From: Arenibacter hampyeongensis
GTDB lineage: Bacteria > Bacteroidota > Bacteroidia > Flavobacteriales > Flavobacteriaceae
Direction of reading: 5' to 3'
Length of the DNA stretch: 64,000 bases
Assembly: GCF_002909255.1 (NCBI RefSeq)
Contig: NZ_PIOB01000006.1
Coordinates: forward strand, 124,001 to 188,000
The notes under the pieces were generated by a model. That model was not told where the DNA came from. It did no database searches and was given only the letters and a program-made list of their open reading frames with translations. The position numbers were made by a program, and so were the translations under genes. Numbering within the stretch: position 1 is the first letter of the stretch; every line of letters begins with the position of its first letter. This document shows positions 10,124-18,493 of this stretch, piece by piece.

Positions 10124-10167
10124 GTAGTAGCGGGATAGGGCGCGTGGTACTAATTAGAACGGAGTAA

Positions 10168-11874
10168 TTATGCCTCTATAGGGGGGTTCTTTAGTAGACG
10201 ATCAAAACCTTCCAAAATTGTTGCCAAAACTATTATCAAGCAACATCCGAAGGCATTCAACCATAAATACGACATCCAGTCATAGCTCCAACCTATAATT
10301 ACAATACATTGGGTAATTAAGGCCGCCACAAAAACTGCATTACCCTTTATAAATTTGAAAAAGAATGCAATCAGAAAGATACCGAGAACGTTTCCATAGA
10401 ATATAGAACCAATAATATTTACTAATTGGATTAGATTATCAAAAAGGTTCGCCACACAGGCTATAGAAATGGCTATTACCCCCCACAACAAGGTAAACAA
10501 CTTTGAAACCTTGACATAGTGTGCCTGGGTAAATTCTCCTTTCTTGTTTCTTTTATATAGATCCAGGGAAGTAACGGTTCCTAGGGCATTTAATTCCGAG
10601 GCGGTGGAGGACATTGCAGCTGACAAAATTACAGCCAATAAAAGACCAATAAGTCCTTTTGGTAGAAAATTTAATATAAAATGGATAAACACATAATCTT
10701 TGTCATTGGTCTCTACACTGTCATTTGCCATAGAAATTAAAGCCTGGGCTGCCTTTCTGTTTTCTTTGTCCTTATTATTAATACTAACAATATTTTGCTT
10801 CGCATCTTCAATGGCATCGTACTCCTTAAGATCTAGGGCTCCTGAAAATTTATTTTGAGCCATTCTTTTTTCGCTTTCCAATACTAAGTGCTCTTCTTCC
10901 AATATCTTGTAATCTTCCGAATATGAAGATTCCATTATAGCATTAGTGGCGGCCGGATTGAAGTTTAATGGTGCATGGTTGAACTGAAAAAATATAAATA
11001 CCATTACACCGACCAATAAAATAAAGAACTGCATAGGTATTTTTAACAATCCATTAAAAATTAGTCCTAATTGACTTTCCCTCACTGTTTTACCTGAAAG
11101 ATATCTTTGTACCTGACTTTGGTCCGTTCCAAAATAGGCCAGCGCAAGAAATAGTCCACCGGTTATTCCGCTCCAAAAGGTGTAACGGCTGGTAGTGTTG
11201 ACACTGAAATCCAAAATATTCAATTTATCACTGGCGCCAGCTATTTTAAGAGCTTTGCTGAAAGTAATGTCTTCCGGCAAGTAGCCAAGAATAAAGAAGA
11301 ATGCGATGAACATTCCTGTCATTATAATAAACATTTGCTGTTTATGGGTAACACTTACGGCTTTTGTCCCACCAGAAACTGTATAAATTATTACAAGAAT
11401 ACCTATTAAAATATTTAGCGTTCTCAAGTCCCAGCCCAATACGGCGGATAGAATAATAGAGGGTGCGAAAATGGTAATTCCTGCAGCAAGTCCGCGTTGG
11501 GTCAAAAATAAGAGGGCTGCAAGAGTTCTGGTTTTTAAATCGAATCGGTTTTCCAAGAACTCATATGCCGTGTAAACCTTTAGTCTGTGGTAAATAGGTA
11601 CAAATACTATACATATGATAATCATGGCCAAGGGAAGTCCAAAATAAAATTGTACAAATCCCATTCCATCATGAAAAGCCTGACCAGGTGTGGATAAAAA
11701 AGTAATGGCACTCGCCTGTGTGGCCATAACAGAGAGGCCTATGGTCCACCATTTGGCATCGTGGCCACCAAGGACATAATCCTTAACATCTTTACTTCCC
11801 TTAGTTTTCCAAACGCCGTAGCCAACAATGAATAAAAGGGTTCCACTAAGTATGATCCAATCTATTGTAGCCAT
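10168..11874 (-). CDS. sodium/solute symporter (SSS family)
   Basis: 568-residue polytopic inner-membrane transporter that would import an organic solute with sodium. The N-terminus has the SSS hallmark (WIILSGTLLFIVGYGVWK, then YVLGGHDAKWWTIGLSVMATQASAITFLSTPG); GGTKAV and the CHAT-unrelated helix bundle SAAMSSTASELNALGTV continue the family pattern. A hydrophilic insert of about 80 residues (about 315-395, rich in E, K and D) sits between predicted helices. It probably carries into the cytoplasm the solute delivered by the SusC/SusD pair or released by the neighbouring deacetylase. A 33-residue membrane peptide is encoded 1 bp upstream. Substrate unknown; SGLT-like members of this branch often take sugars or sialic acid. 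Confidence 0.92.
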   Translation of the reverse strand: MATIDWIILSGTLLFIVGYGVWKTKGSKDVKDYVLGGHDAKWWTIGLSVMATQASAITFLSTPGQAFHDGMGFVQFYFGLPLAMIIICIVFVPIYHRLKVYTAYEFLENRFDLKTRTLAALLFLTQRGLAAGITIFAPSIILSAVLGWDLRTLNILIGILVIIYTVSGGTKAVSVTHKQQMFIIMTGMFIAFFFILGYLPEDITFSKALKIAGASDKLNILDFSVNTTSRYTFWSGITGGLFLALAYFGTDQSQVQRYLSGKTVRESQLGLIFNGLLKIPMQFFILLVGVMVFIFFQFNHAPLNFNPAATNAIMESSYSEDYKILEEEHLVLESEKRMAQNKFSGALDLKEYDAIEDAKQNIVSINNKDKENRKAAQALISMANDSVETNDKDYVFIHFILNFLPKGLIGLLLAVILSAAMSSTASELNALGTVTSLDLYKRNKKGEFTQAHYVKVSKLFTLLWGVIAISIACVANLFDNLIQLVNIIGSIFYGNVLGIFLIAFFFKFIKGNAVFVAALITQCIVIIGWSYDWMSYLWLNAFGCCLIIVLATILEGFDRLLKNPPIEA

Positions 11875-11875
11875 A

Positions 11876-11977
11876 TTAACGGTTTCCGGTCATTATTAAA
11901 TAAAAAACAATAATGTAGATAATATTAAGTGCTAATACTACTGTATATTCCTTTTTCCATTCAAATTTTTCGAACAT
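11876..11977 (-). CDS. 33-residue single-span membrane peptide upstream of the symporter
   Basis: A short reading frame, ATG (11975-11977) to TAA (11876-11878), fills the gap between the deacetylase and symporter genes: 22 nt after the deacetylase stop and ending 1 nt before the symporter ATG. The peptide starts with a charged amphipathic stretch (MFEKFEWKKEY), followed by one hydrophobic helix (TVVLALNIIYIIVFYLIM) and a short basic tail (TGNR). The layout fits a small accessory subunit, as known for some other SSS transporters that need a small membrane partner (for example DUF4212 or DUF997 proteins), though no homology to those is claimed. Too short for normal gene callers. No ribosome binding site is seen, which is normal for this phylum. 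Confidence 0.6.
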   Translation of the reverse strand: MFEKFEWKKEYTVVLALNIIYIIVFYLIMTGNR

Positions 11978-11999
11978 AAATATTCTTGTTATTTGTTTT

Positions 12000-14510
12000 T
12001 TATTTCTGGCTTTCCTGTCTCAAGGATAGCAAATTGGCAAAAAGTCTATATGCACCCGTTACTCCGGCAGGTAACTCCCTAAAAAAACTTAATCCTGTAT
12101 AAATATAGTTTCCCTTACCGTACGGTGCAACTAAAAGACTGCCATTTAATACCGTTTCCCCCTCATCGTTCATAGAAAGTATAGGCGTGAATTCTTTGGA
12201 CCATTGATCCGGGAAATAAAGCCCACGTTCCTGAACCCACCCATTAAAATCATTTTGGGTTATTTTATTTGGATAATTGACAACTGTATGGTTATTGGCC
12301 AGGATTTTTACGTAGGACGATTCATCGGTTACCCGATCGCGGGAAAGGGACAAGGGGTATGGTGCAAGGTTCTCCATGTCCAACCCATTTCTTCCTGCCG
12401 TATTGTACTGAATAATTAAATTACCACCTTCCTTAACATAATCCAACAAATACCGTTGCTTAAACTTTAATTCCTCCACTACGTTGTACGCTCTTATACC
12501 AACAACAATAGCATCAAATTTGGTCAAGGAACCAGCTTGTATGGTAATGGGATCAATCTTTACCACCTTATATCCTATTTGTTCCAAACTTTCTGGAATT
12601 TCGTCTCCAGCGCCAACTATATAACCTATGTTTTCACCAGTCTTGTTGATATTAAGTCGAACCACTTTGGTTTCGGATGGCAATAGCACAGATTGTTTTG
12701 GAATATGGTCGTAGCTAATTTCGATCAGCTCTTTGGAGATTTCTTTGCCATTTATCTTAATTATTGGCGAAATGTAATTTTCATCTTCATAAGAAGGTGG
12801 AGTTACTAGAAATTGTAGCGTTTGTTGATCTCCATTTTTATTTATTTCGAAGGTCTTAATTTCTTGATCTACCTTCCAGCCGTTACCAAAACACAATTGC
12901 AATTCCCCTTTAACATTGTCTTTTAATGCCTTTATCGTTACCGGAATTTGTTTGGGTTCTGAAGTGGCAAAAATGACGACTTTGTCCTTAAAGCCAGCTG
13001 TGGCCTCTGGCAAAATCTCAAAAGGCTGATATATTTCTCCTTTTTCCGGTTTGGAATATTTGTATACAACAGGTTTATTAATTTCAATGGAAAATCCGTT
13101 GAATTCTATTTCCATGGTAACTTCAAAGGCGTAAGGCGTCACAGGTTTGCCTATTAAACTCTGGTCCGTTACTTTATACATCCCCATTGTTCCCTTGGTA
13201 TTTAACCAATAAGGACTTGTGTAATCGGTATTTGCCGGAACATCTAGTTCAATTCTTATCAATTCCTTTTTATTTTCCTTGAGCAGTACATTATTGACTA
13301 ACAGATTATCATCCGTAATTGAAACTGACTTAAGGTTGATGTTGGCGGCGCTTCTATTTAGTGCTTCAATATCTACGAGTATATGACTTCCTGGATAAGT
13401 GTGCGATTCTGTTGCGGTGGCTTCCAAATAGAGGCCACAAACGGATTGGATAATGTTTTCCAGTTCCTTTTTCTTAATGGCCTTCCAATGCTCATCATTT
13501 ATCTTCAACAAGGCATTATAAGCTTCAATAAGCTTGGACAAATGATTAGATGGTTGGGTAAAGTCAAAATTTTTCTCAATCTCAAGCAATATTCTACCAA
13601 CTGCTTCACCTCCCTCGACTCTGGACCAGGTGGTATTTATTCCGTCGAAAATATTGGATTTGTCATTGGGAAGGTCGCCCTTTAATAACTCTATATATTC
13701 ATTTTCACTACCACGAGCGGTTAGTCTTCCAAAGCCTTGGCACAAATGCTGACTACTGGCTAGTGATGCAATTTCGTTATTTGAAACACCCCGCAAAGGG
13801 TAATACACCCCAACATCTAGATCCATCATTTTGGATTTGTCCGCCTCTTTAAATTTGTCCTCACTTCCATAAAACCACCAAGATGTATTAAAGAAAAGTC
13901 TTTTAGGCTGCCATATATTGGTGTATTTTAGTTGTTCTGGATAAATACTGGGATCGTTGGCCAAATCGAAAGCCTCATAACTTAGCATGGCAGAGGAGGT
14001 GTGATGGCCATGGGTAGAACCCGGAGATCTATGGTCAAATCTATTAATAATGACGTCTGGTTTATAATTGCGTATAATCCATATAACGTCGCTTAATACA
14101 GCCTCCTTGTTCCAGATTTTAAGGGTTTCGTTAGGGTGTTTGGAGTACCCGAAATCATTCGCCCGGGTAAAAAATTGTTCACCTCCATCTATGCGCCTGG
14201 CGGCCAATAATTCCTGTGTCCGTAAAACTCCCAACAATTCCCTTAATTCGGACCCTATCAAATTTTGTCCGCCGTCACCACGTGTTAGTGATAGATAAGC
14301 AGTTTTGGCTTTGACCTCATTGGAAAGATATGAAATGAGCCTTGTATTTTCATCATCGGGATGTGCCGCTATATAAAGGGCTGTGCCCAAAAAATTTAAT
14401 TTTTGTATGGCATGATAAATGTCCGAAGAAGTATTTTTTCTAGGTGCTTGTGCAAAAATAAGTTTAGAGGAAAGTAGTATTCCAAAAAAGAATACCCAAA
14501 TAAGGCGCAT
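12000..14510 (-). CDS. large exported PIG-L (LmbE-like) family deacetylase
   Basis: 836 residues with signal peptide (1-20, ending IFAQ). The N-terminal domain is a PIG-L/LmbE zinc deacetylase: AAHPDDE at about 48-54 supplies zinc ligands His50 and Asp53 and the catalytic Asp52, with the third ligand in the GSTHGHHTSS segment. The long C-terminal half has beta-sandwich regions and ends in a flavodoxin/ThuA-like segment (IVVGIRAYNVVEELKFKQRY, then GGNLIIQYNT). The family removes N-acetyl or similar acyl groups from amino sugars or conjugates. Being exported and next to the symporter, it may process the imported substrate in the periplasm. Distinct from BshB1, which is cytoplasmic and 240 residues. 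Confidence 0.88.
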   Translation of the reverse strand: MRLIWVFFFGILLSSKLIFAQAPRKNTSSDIYHAIQKLNFLGTALYIAAHPDDENTRLISYLSNEVKAKTAYLSLTRGDGGQNLIGSELRELLGVLRTQELLAARRIDGGEQFFTRANDFGYSKHPNETLKIWNKEAVLSDVIWIIRNYKPDVIINRFDHRSPGSTHGHHTSSAMLSYEAFDLANDPSIYPEQLKYTNIWQPKRLFFNTSWWFYGSEDKFKEADKSKMMDLDVGVYYPLRGVSNNEIASLASSQHLCQGFGRLTARGSENEYIELLKGDLPNDKSNIFDGINTTWSRVEGGEAVGRILLEIEKNFDFTQPSNHLSKLIEAYNALLKINDEHWKAIKKKELENIIQSVCGLYLEATATESHTYPGSHILVDIEALNRSAANINLKSVSITDDNLLVNNVLLKENKKELIRIELDVPANTDYTSPYWLNTKGTMGMYKVTDQSLIGKPVTPYAFEVTMEIEFNGFSIEINKPVVYKYSKPEKGEIYQPFEILPEATAGFKDKVVIFATSEPKQIPVTIKALKDNVKGELQLCFGNGWKVDQEIKTFEINKNGDQQTLQFLVTPPSYEDENYISPIIKINGKEISKELIEISYDHIPKQSVLLPSETKVVRLNINKTGENIGYIVGAGDEIPESLEQIGYKVVKIDPITIQAGSLTKFDAIVVGIRAYNVVEELKFKQRYLLDYVKEGGNLIIQYNTAGRNGLDMENLAPYPLSLSRDRVTDESSYVKILANNHTVVNYPNKITQNDFNGWVQERGLYFPDQWSKEFTPILSMNDEGETVLNGSLLVAPYGKGNYIYTGLSFFRELPAGVTGAYRLFANLLSLRQESQK

Positions 14511-14587
14511 ATAGTTTTGTTTTAGTTGGTCCTCAAATATAAAAAGATATAATCCGCAACCGTAATTTTTACAACTACTTTAACACC

Positions 14588-15136
14588 CTATAAAGCATCG
14601 CTACCCTCAAAGGAATCTTCATAGGTTTCCGCTAGGACTATAGCTTTCTGAAGCATCATATTGTTGGGGTAGGTTAATAACTCGCCATTGTTCTTTCTAA
14701 GATGGACATGAAATGCCCTGATATCCTCTATTAAATATACCTCCTCCGGCAATTCAATCTCCTTGTCCATTATTTTTATTTTATCCCCTATCCTAAAAGG
14801 AAATGAGAAAAATAGTATAACCCCGGCTGTAATATTGCTCAATATGGACCACTGTGCGAAAAGGGCAACACCTATTACCGCAAAAGCCGAGGAAAAAACC
14901 AGGCCAATATCCTTCATCTCTACTCCCCAAATCAAGATTAAGGCAACTATTCCAAAAGAGGTTAGGCCTGCGGTGGCGTATTTTATGATCAATCGCGTAC
15001 GGACCTTGTTTATATCGCTAATTTTCCCAACTTTCCTTATAGTTTTTGCACCTAGATATTTTAATATCAGAAAGACCAACAAACATATGCCCGTGCCAAC
15101 CAGTTCATCTCGGTAATCTAAAAAAAATGTATCCAT
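14588..15136 (-). CDS. small MscS-type mechanosensitive channel
   Basis: 182 residues: three predicted membrane helices (about 12-30, 55-72, 78-112), with a glycine/alanine-rich pore helix (SSAFAVIGVALFAQWSILSN), followed by the MscS beta domain (FRIGDKIKIMDKE...VYLIEDIRAFHVHLR...LLTYPNNM). The large C-terminal alpha/beta vestibule of E. coli MscS (286 residues) is missing, so this is a short member. It would release solutes on hypo-osmotic shock from the inner membrane. It begins 5 bp after the stop of the lipoprotein gene and is the last gene of the five-gene minus-strand operon. Confidence 0.85.
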   Translation of the reverse strand: MDTFFLDYRDELVGTGICLLVFLILKYLGAKTIRKVGKISDINKVRTRLIIKYATAGLTSFGIVALILIWGVEMKDIGLVFSSAFAVIGVALFAQWSILSNITAGVILFFSFPFRIGDKIKIMDKEIELPEEVYLIEDIRAFHVHLRKNNGELLTYPNNMMLQKAIVLAETYEDSFEGSDAL

Positions 15137-15141
15137 AAATA

Positions 15142-16092
15142 TTATAATCCTAAACTGTCGCGCAAAAATACATCACTATTTTTGTTTTCCTGCCAATAAG
15201 CCCTTTTTAATGTTTTTATTTTAACGGCCTTGGTAGTTAGTGTTTGGGAATTGGGACCAAACCCGCTTTTGTAGCTTTCGGACCAATTCTCTATCCCATA
15301 GGGGAAGGATTTTGAAAAGGTAATGGACAATGTTCTGTCCAATTCCGGATAGGTGAGTTTATAGGTATAGAGGTTTCCTTCCACAATTAGTTCCGCATTG
15401 GCAGAATAGGCCTTTAATTCTTTGTGACCCAAACGTAAATATTCCAGTGAAGGAATTATTGTAATGTTGCCTTGAAGCAGGTTGCTGGGATTTATCCTTA
15501 TTTTATTCCAAATTTCATTTTCTAAATCTGTTTTGTTCAGTGTTATGCTTTGGTCCCCTTCGCTCTCAAAATATGAAAAGGAGTTCACCTCAAATTTATC
15601 CCTATTGTTCAACTGGGTAAATACCTGGCCACACCATTCCTGAACGGAGGTGGATAGTTTAATGGCATGTTGGTTATCGGACACAGGATAAAAACTACTG
15701 TTCATGATGGAGTATGGGTAAATTCCAGTTAAGAACGTTTTGGTGCTATTCAGTTTTAGGACGGATACATTCCCTGGATGTGATTTATCTGCCTTTACCT
15801 GCTTGTCCTCCAAAAAAGGTTCTGTAACGTATATTAAAACGGCATTCCCGTCCCTTAGTTCACCATAACGGGCCTGTTCCAATTTAAAGGATGTGATTTC
15901 CGATTTTCCGGCGTACCAGTAACTTTTAAACTCTTCCGATAACTGATTTTTTATCGGTTTTGTATTGGACATTTTTAGGTCGTTGGCTATAAGCGAAATG
16001 TTTTCGCTATTTTTTGAATTTTCCTTACAGGCATTAAAAACAACCAATAGAAATAGCAAGGGTAAAAAATGGAATTTTAAAGGACGATGCAT
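15142..16092 (-). CDS. conserved lipoprotein of unknown function next to maf
   Basis: 316 residues with a lipoprotein signal (LLFLLVVFNAC, Cys22). The mature part has no motif that I can tie to a catalytic family; it looks like a beta-rich periplasmic or outer-membrane protein (FKSYWYAGKSEITSFKLEQA, EVNSFSYFESEGDQ, SITFSKSFPYGIENWSESYK). Homologs in flavobacterial genomes are sometimes labelled septum formation inhibitor Maf; nothing in the sequence supports that, and the label probably leaked from the true maf gene, which lies 35 bp upstream. Part of the operon with maf and mscS. Confidence 0.75.
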   Translation of the reverse strand: MHRPLKFHFLPLLFLLVVFNACKENSKNSENISLIANDLKMSNTKPIKNQLSEEFKSYWYAGKSEITSFKLEQARYGELRDGNAVLIYVTEPFLEDKQVKADKSHPGNVSVLKLNSTKTFLTGIYPYSIMNSSFYPVSDNQHAIKLSTSVQEWCGQVFTQLNNRDKFEVNSFSYFESEGDQSITLNKTDLENEIWNKIRINPSNLLQGNITIIPSLEYLRLGHKELKAYSANAELIVEGNLYTYKLTYPELDRTLSITFSKSFPYGIENWSESYKSGFGPNSQTLTTKAVKIKTLKRAYWQENKNSDVFLRDSLGL

Positions 16093-16127
16093 AATACTTA
16101 AATTTTCATAAAATTATTCAAAATAAC

Positions 16128-16715
16128 CTAGGCCACCATGGCCATTAACGTTTTGTACACCAATTGAGTGGGCAAACCTACCACATTGGTATAGGATCCT
16201 TGAATTTCTTCAATTCCAATAAGCCCTATCCAATCCTGAATGCCATAGCCGCCAGCCTTATCAAAGGGGTTATAATTTTTTACATAGTACCAAATTTCTT
16301 GCTCGGTCAATTTCCTGAATTTCACCCGGGTGCAGTGGTTCACAGTTTGTTGCCGTACCTTGGTGGTAAAGCAAACGGAGGTAATTACTTCGTGCCAGTC
16401 GTTGGAAAGTGTTTTCAACATCCTAAAGGCTTCATCTTCGTCTGCTGGTTTTGCCAAGGATTTATGGTTATGCCATACCACGGTATCCGAAGTTATAAGG
16501 ATATCCTTGTTTCCTAACTTACTGCTGTATCCCGTAGCCTTCAATTCTGCCAGATAATCTGAAATTTGAACACCCTCTAAATGGTTGGGATAAGTTTCCT
16601 CAATATCAATTATATGAACCTTAAAATCTATTCCCATTTCCCTAAAGAACTGTTGTCTTCTAGGTGAAGCTGAGGCCAATATTATCTGGTATTGGTTTAG
16701 TCTGTTTTGAGGCAT
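16128..16715 (-). CDS. maf: Maf-like nucleotide pyrophosphatase
   Basis: 195 residues, the normal length. Maf family motifs are present: ILASASPRRQQFFREMG near residues 12-28 (SPRR loop), TSDTVVW (catalytic Asp in the family), KPADEDEAFRMLKTLS, and the C-terminal YGIQDWIGL...IQGSYTNVVGLP. The family hydrolyses non-canonical or modified nucleoside triphosphates (dTTP, UTP and methylated forms) to monophosphate and pyrophosphate, in the cytoplasm. It starts 4 nt after the KdsC-like gene, so they are co-transcribed. Confidence 0.93.
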   Translation of the reverse strand: MPQNRLNQYQIILASASPRRQQFFREMGIDFKVHIIDIEETYPNHLEGVQISDYLAELKATGYSSKLGNKDILITSDTVVWHNHKSLAKPADEDEAFRMLKTLSNDWHEVITSVCFTTKVRQQTVNHCTRVKFRKLTEQEIWYYVKNYNPFDKAGGYGIQDWIGLIGIEEIQGSYTNVVGLPTQLVYKTLMAMVA

Positions 16716-16719
16716 GGCT

Positions 16720-17247
16720 TTAATCGTTCTTGGCGCTGAAGTTTTCTGCCCAGTGTCCCCTAACTTTCAGTACCTGTTCAATAACATCCCTAACACAACC
16801 ATCCCCACCGAGTTTGTGGGAGATGTATTTGGATATTGCCTTAACCTCTGGAACGGCATTTTGAGGACAACACGGTATGCCGGCCAATCTCATTGGAGGA
16901 ATATCAGGGATGTCATCGCCCATATAAAGTACATGCTGTGGATCTATATTGTAAATATCCAAATATTCATCAAAAGGATCTATTTTATGGTGGGCACCCA
17001 TGTGGATATCGGTAACACCCAATCCTCTTAAACGCAATCTAACCCCTTCGTTGGTTCCGCCCGAAATGATACATACATTGTAGCCCTGTTGAACGGCAAC
17101 CTTTACGGCATAACCATCTTGAACGTTCATAGTTCTCAACATTTCACCTTCAGTAGTAATAATAATTTTGCCATCCGTAAATACCCCGTCTACATCAAAT
17201 ACAAAGGTGGTAATGTCTTGTAGCAGTTCCTTATAGCTTCTGTCCAT
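16720..17247 (-). CDS. KdsC-like HAD phosphatase (3-deoxy-D-manno-octulosonate 8-phosphate phosphatase type)
   Basis: 175 residues, typical for KdsC. HAD motif I is FDVDGVFTDG (about residues 17-26), motif II is CIISGGTNEGV, motif III/IV is YMGDDIPDIPPM, and the tail GGDGCVRDVIEQ matches the KdsC C-terminal loop. KdsC removes phosphate from KDO-8-phosphate for lipopolysaccharide synthesis. The first 17 bp overlap the end of the DUF2520 gene, which suggests translational coupling. No other KDO gene is in the window, so the exact substrate rests on family similarity. Confidence 0.88.
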   Translation of the reverse strand: MDRSYKELLQDITTFVFDVDGVFTDGKIIITTEGEMLRTMNVQDGYAVKVAVQQGYNVCIISGGTNEGVRLRLRGLGVTDIHMGAHHKIDPFDEYLDIYNIDPQHVLYMGDDIPDIPPMRLAGIPCCPQNAVPEVKAISKYISHKLGGDGCVRDVIEQVLKVRGHWAENFSAKND

Positions 17248-18001
17248 GTTTTTCTTTTATCGATTTGCTTAACATGCTGTAAATATCCTGATAATTTTTA
17301 TTTTTAAGTTGATTTATATGGGATTCCATGGTCTTTACATCACTTCTTATGGCCGGTCCGGTTTGCGCTTCGATCGGGGCTAAATATTTCAATTTTTCTA
17401 CAGTTTCTTTTATCAAAGGAGTTAAAATACTAAAAGGCAAATCATTGTCAGTACAAATTTCACTGGCAATGGTAAAAAGATGGTTGGTGAAATTATTGGC
17501 AAAAACAGCCGCCAAATGAATAGATTTTCTTTGATCGGATGATATTTCATGAACCTGTAAAGAGACCAATTGTGCCAACTCTTGCAATAGTTTCAAGTCC
17601 ACTTTGTTTTCGGCTTCAATACATATGGGTACCTTTTTAAGATTTATTGGTTTTCCCTCACTAAAACTTTGAAGTGGATAGAATACCCCTTTTCTTGATT
17701 CATTGCCAAGAGCCGCAATAGGTACGCCTCCAGAAGTATGCGCTACCAATCCTTTTTTGCCGTTCAGAAATTGTGCTACTTCGGCTACCGCATCATCACT
17801 CACCGCTATGAGGAATATATCGGCATTATCAATATTTGAAAAATCCGTACTCGTGGCGACCTTTTCCTTAAAATAGGCAAGTTTTTTCTTTTTCCGACCA
17901 AGTACCTGTAGCACATTTATTTCTTCAATATCCCAAAAGACATCGAATAAATGTTTGGCAACATTGCCAGTTCCCAATATTACAACTGATATCATAGTCA
18001 A
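17231..18001 (-). CDS. Rossmann-fold / DUF2520 domain protein
   Basis: 256 residues. The N-terminus is an NAD(P)-binding Rossmann domain (VVILGTGNVAKHLFDVF, residues 5-21), similar to pyrroline-5-carboxylate or pyrroline-type reductases; the C-terminal helical half (about 125-250, SLQVHEISSDQRKSIHLAAV...FANNFTNHLF) matches DUF2520. The reaction is not established. It is the first gene of the five-gene operon and overlaps the KdsC-like gene by 17 bp. Confidence 0.87.
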   Translation of the reverse strand: MTMISVVILGTGNVAKHLFDVFWDIEEINVLQVLGRKKKKLAYFKEKVATSTDFSNIDNADIFLIAVSDDAVAEVAQFLNGKKGLVAHTSGGVPIAALGNESRKGVFYPLQSFSEGKPINLKKVPICIEAENKVDLKLLQELAQLVSLQVHEISSDQRKSIHLAAVFANNFTNHLFTIASEICTDNDLPFSILTPLIKETVEKLKYLAPIEAQTGPAIRSDVKTMESHINQLKNKNYQDIYSMLSKSIKEKHGQKL

Positions 18002-18493
18002 AAGTAAATATTATATCAAAATTTTAGGGCTAAGGGCGATAAGTTTTTTGAAGGTCGTACTTTTAAAAAACCCATACGAGCTCGTCAAAACCATTCTATT
18101 TATACGATTATCAACACAATGGGACTAGTCAAGTGTATTGTAAAATTGCTGTTTTTTCCTATAACCGGTTATAAGTTTAATCCTATAATTCCTTCTAATA
18201 ATGAAATCATTAGAAATGATTTGTAACACAATCACCCAGTATAGCCGTTTAGTTTAAACGGCAGGTGCCTAAGCTAAGCTTAAGCAATAAATTTCATCCC
18301 TATAACAGTTGAAAACGAAATGTTGCTTCTTTTTTGTGCAACGCTCAAATGCCCTGCTGTAGGTAGCCTGTATGAATAGACTATATTTTCAACAATTATT
18401 ATAAATGGAATCACTCAATTAACAAAAGATTTAATATTTAAACCCTTATAAAAATGTATTTTTGCATGTTTAAATCAAACCTTTCTTGCCAAA
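18002..18493. other. divergent intergenic region with several inverted repeats
   Basis: 492 bp between the DUF2520 gene (minus) and ccsBA (plus), without a plausible reading frame. It holds a 14-bp palindrome tataaccggttata (18160-18173), an inverted repeat TTCTAAT/ATTAGAA (18193-18215), and a hairpin GCCGTTTA/TAAACGGC with a 3-nt loop (18244-18262). No T run follows, so these are not plain terminators. They could be regulator sites or a structured RNA; I cannot decide. Confidence 0.4.
18457..18464 (+). promoter_or_regulatory. promoter -7 element for ccsBA
   Basis: TATTTTTG matches the Bacteroidota -7 consensus TAnnTTTG and would give a leader of about 22-25 nt before the ATG at 18494. I see no TTG at the usual -33 distance. 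Confidence 0.5.

Noticed and set aside
14763-15116. A 117-codon plus-strand frame over the mscS gene
   Set aside because: Antisense to a clear MscS domain; no own promoter or domain.
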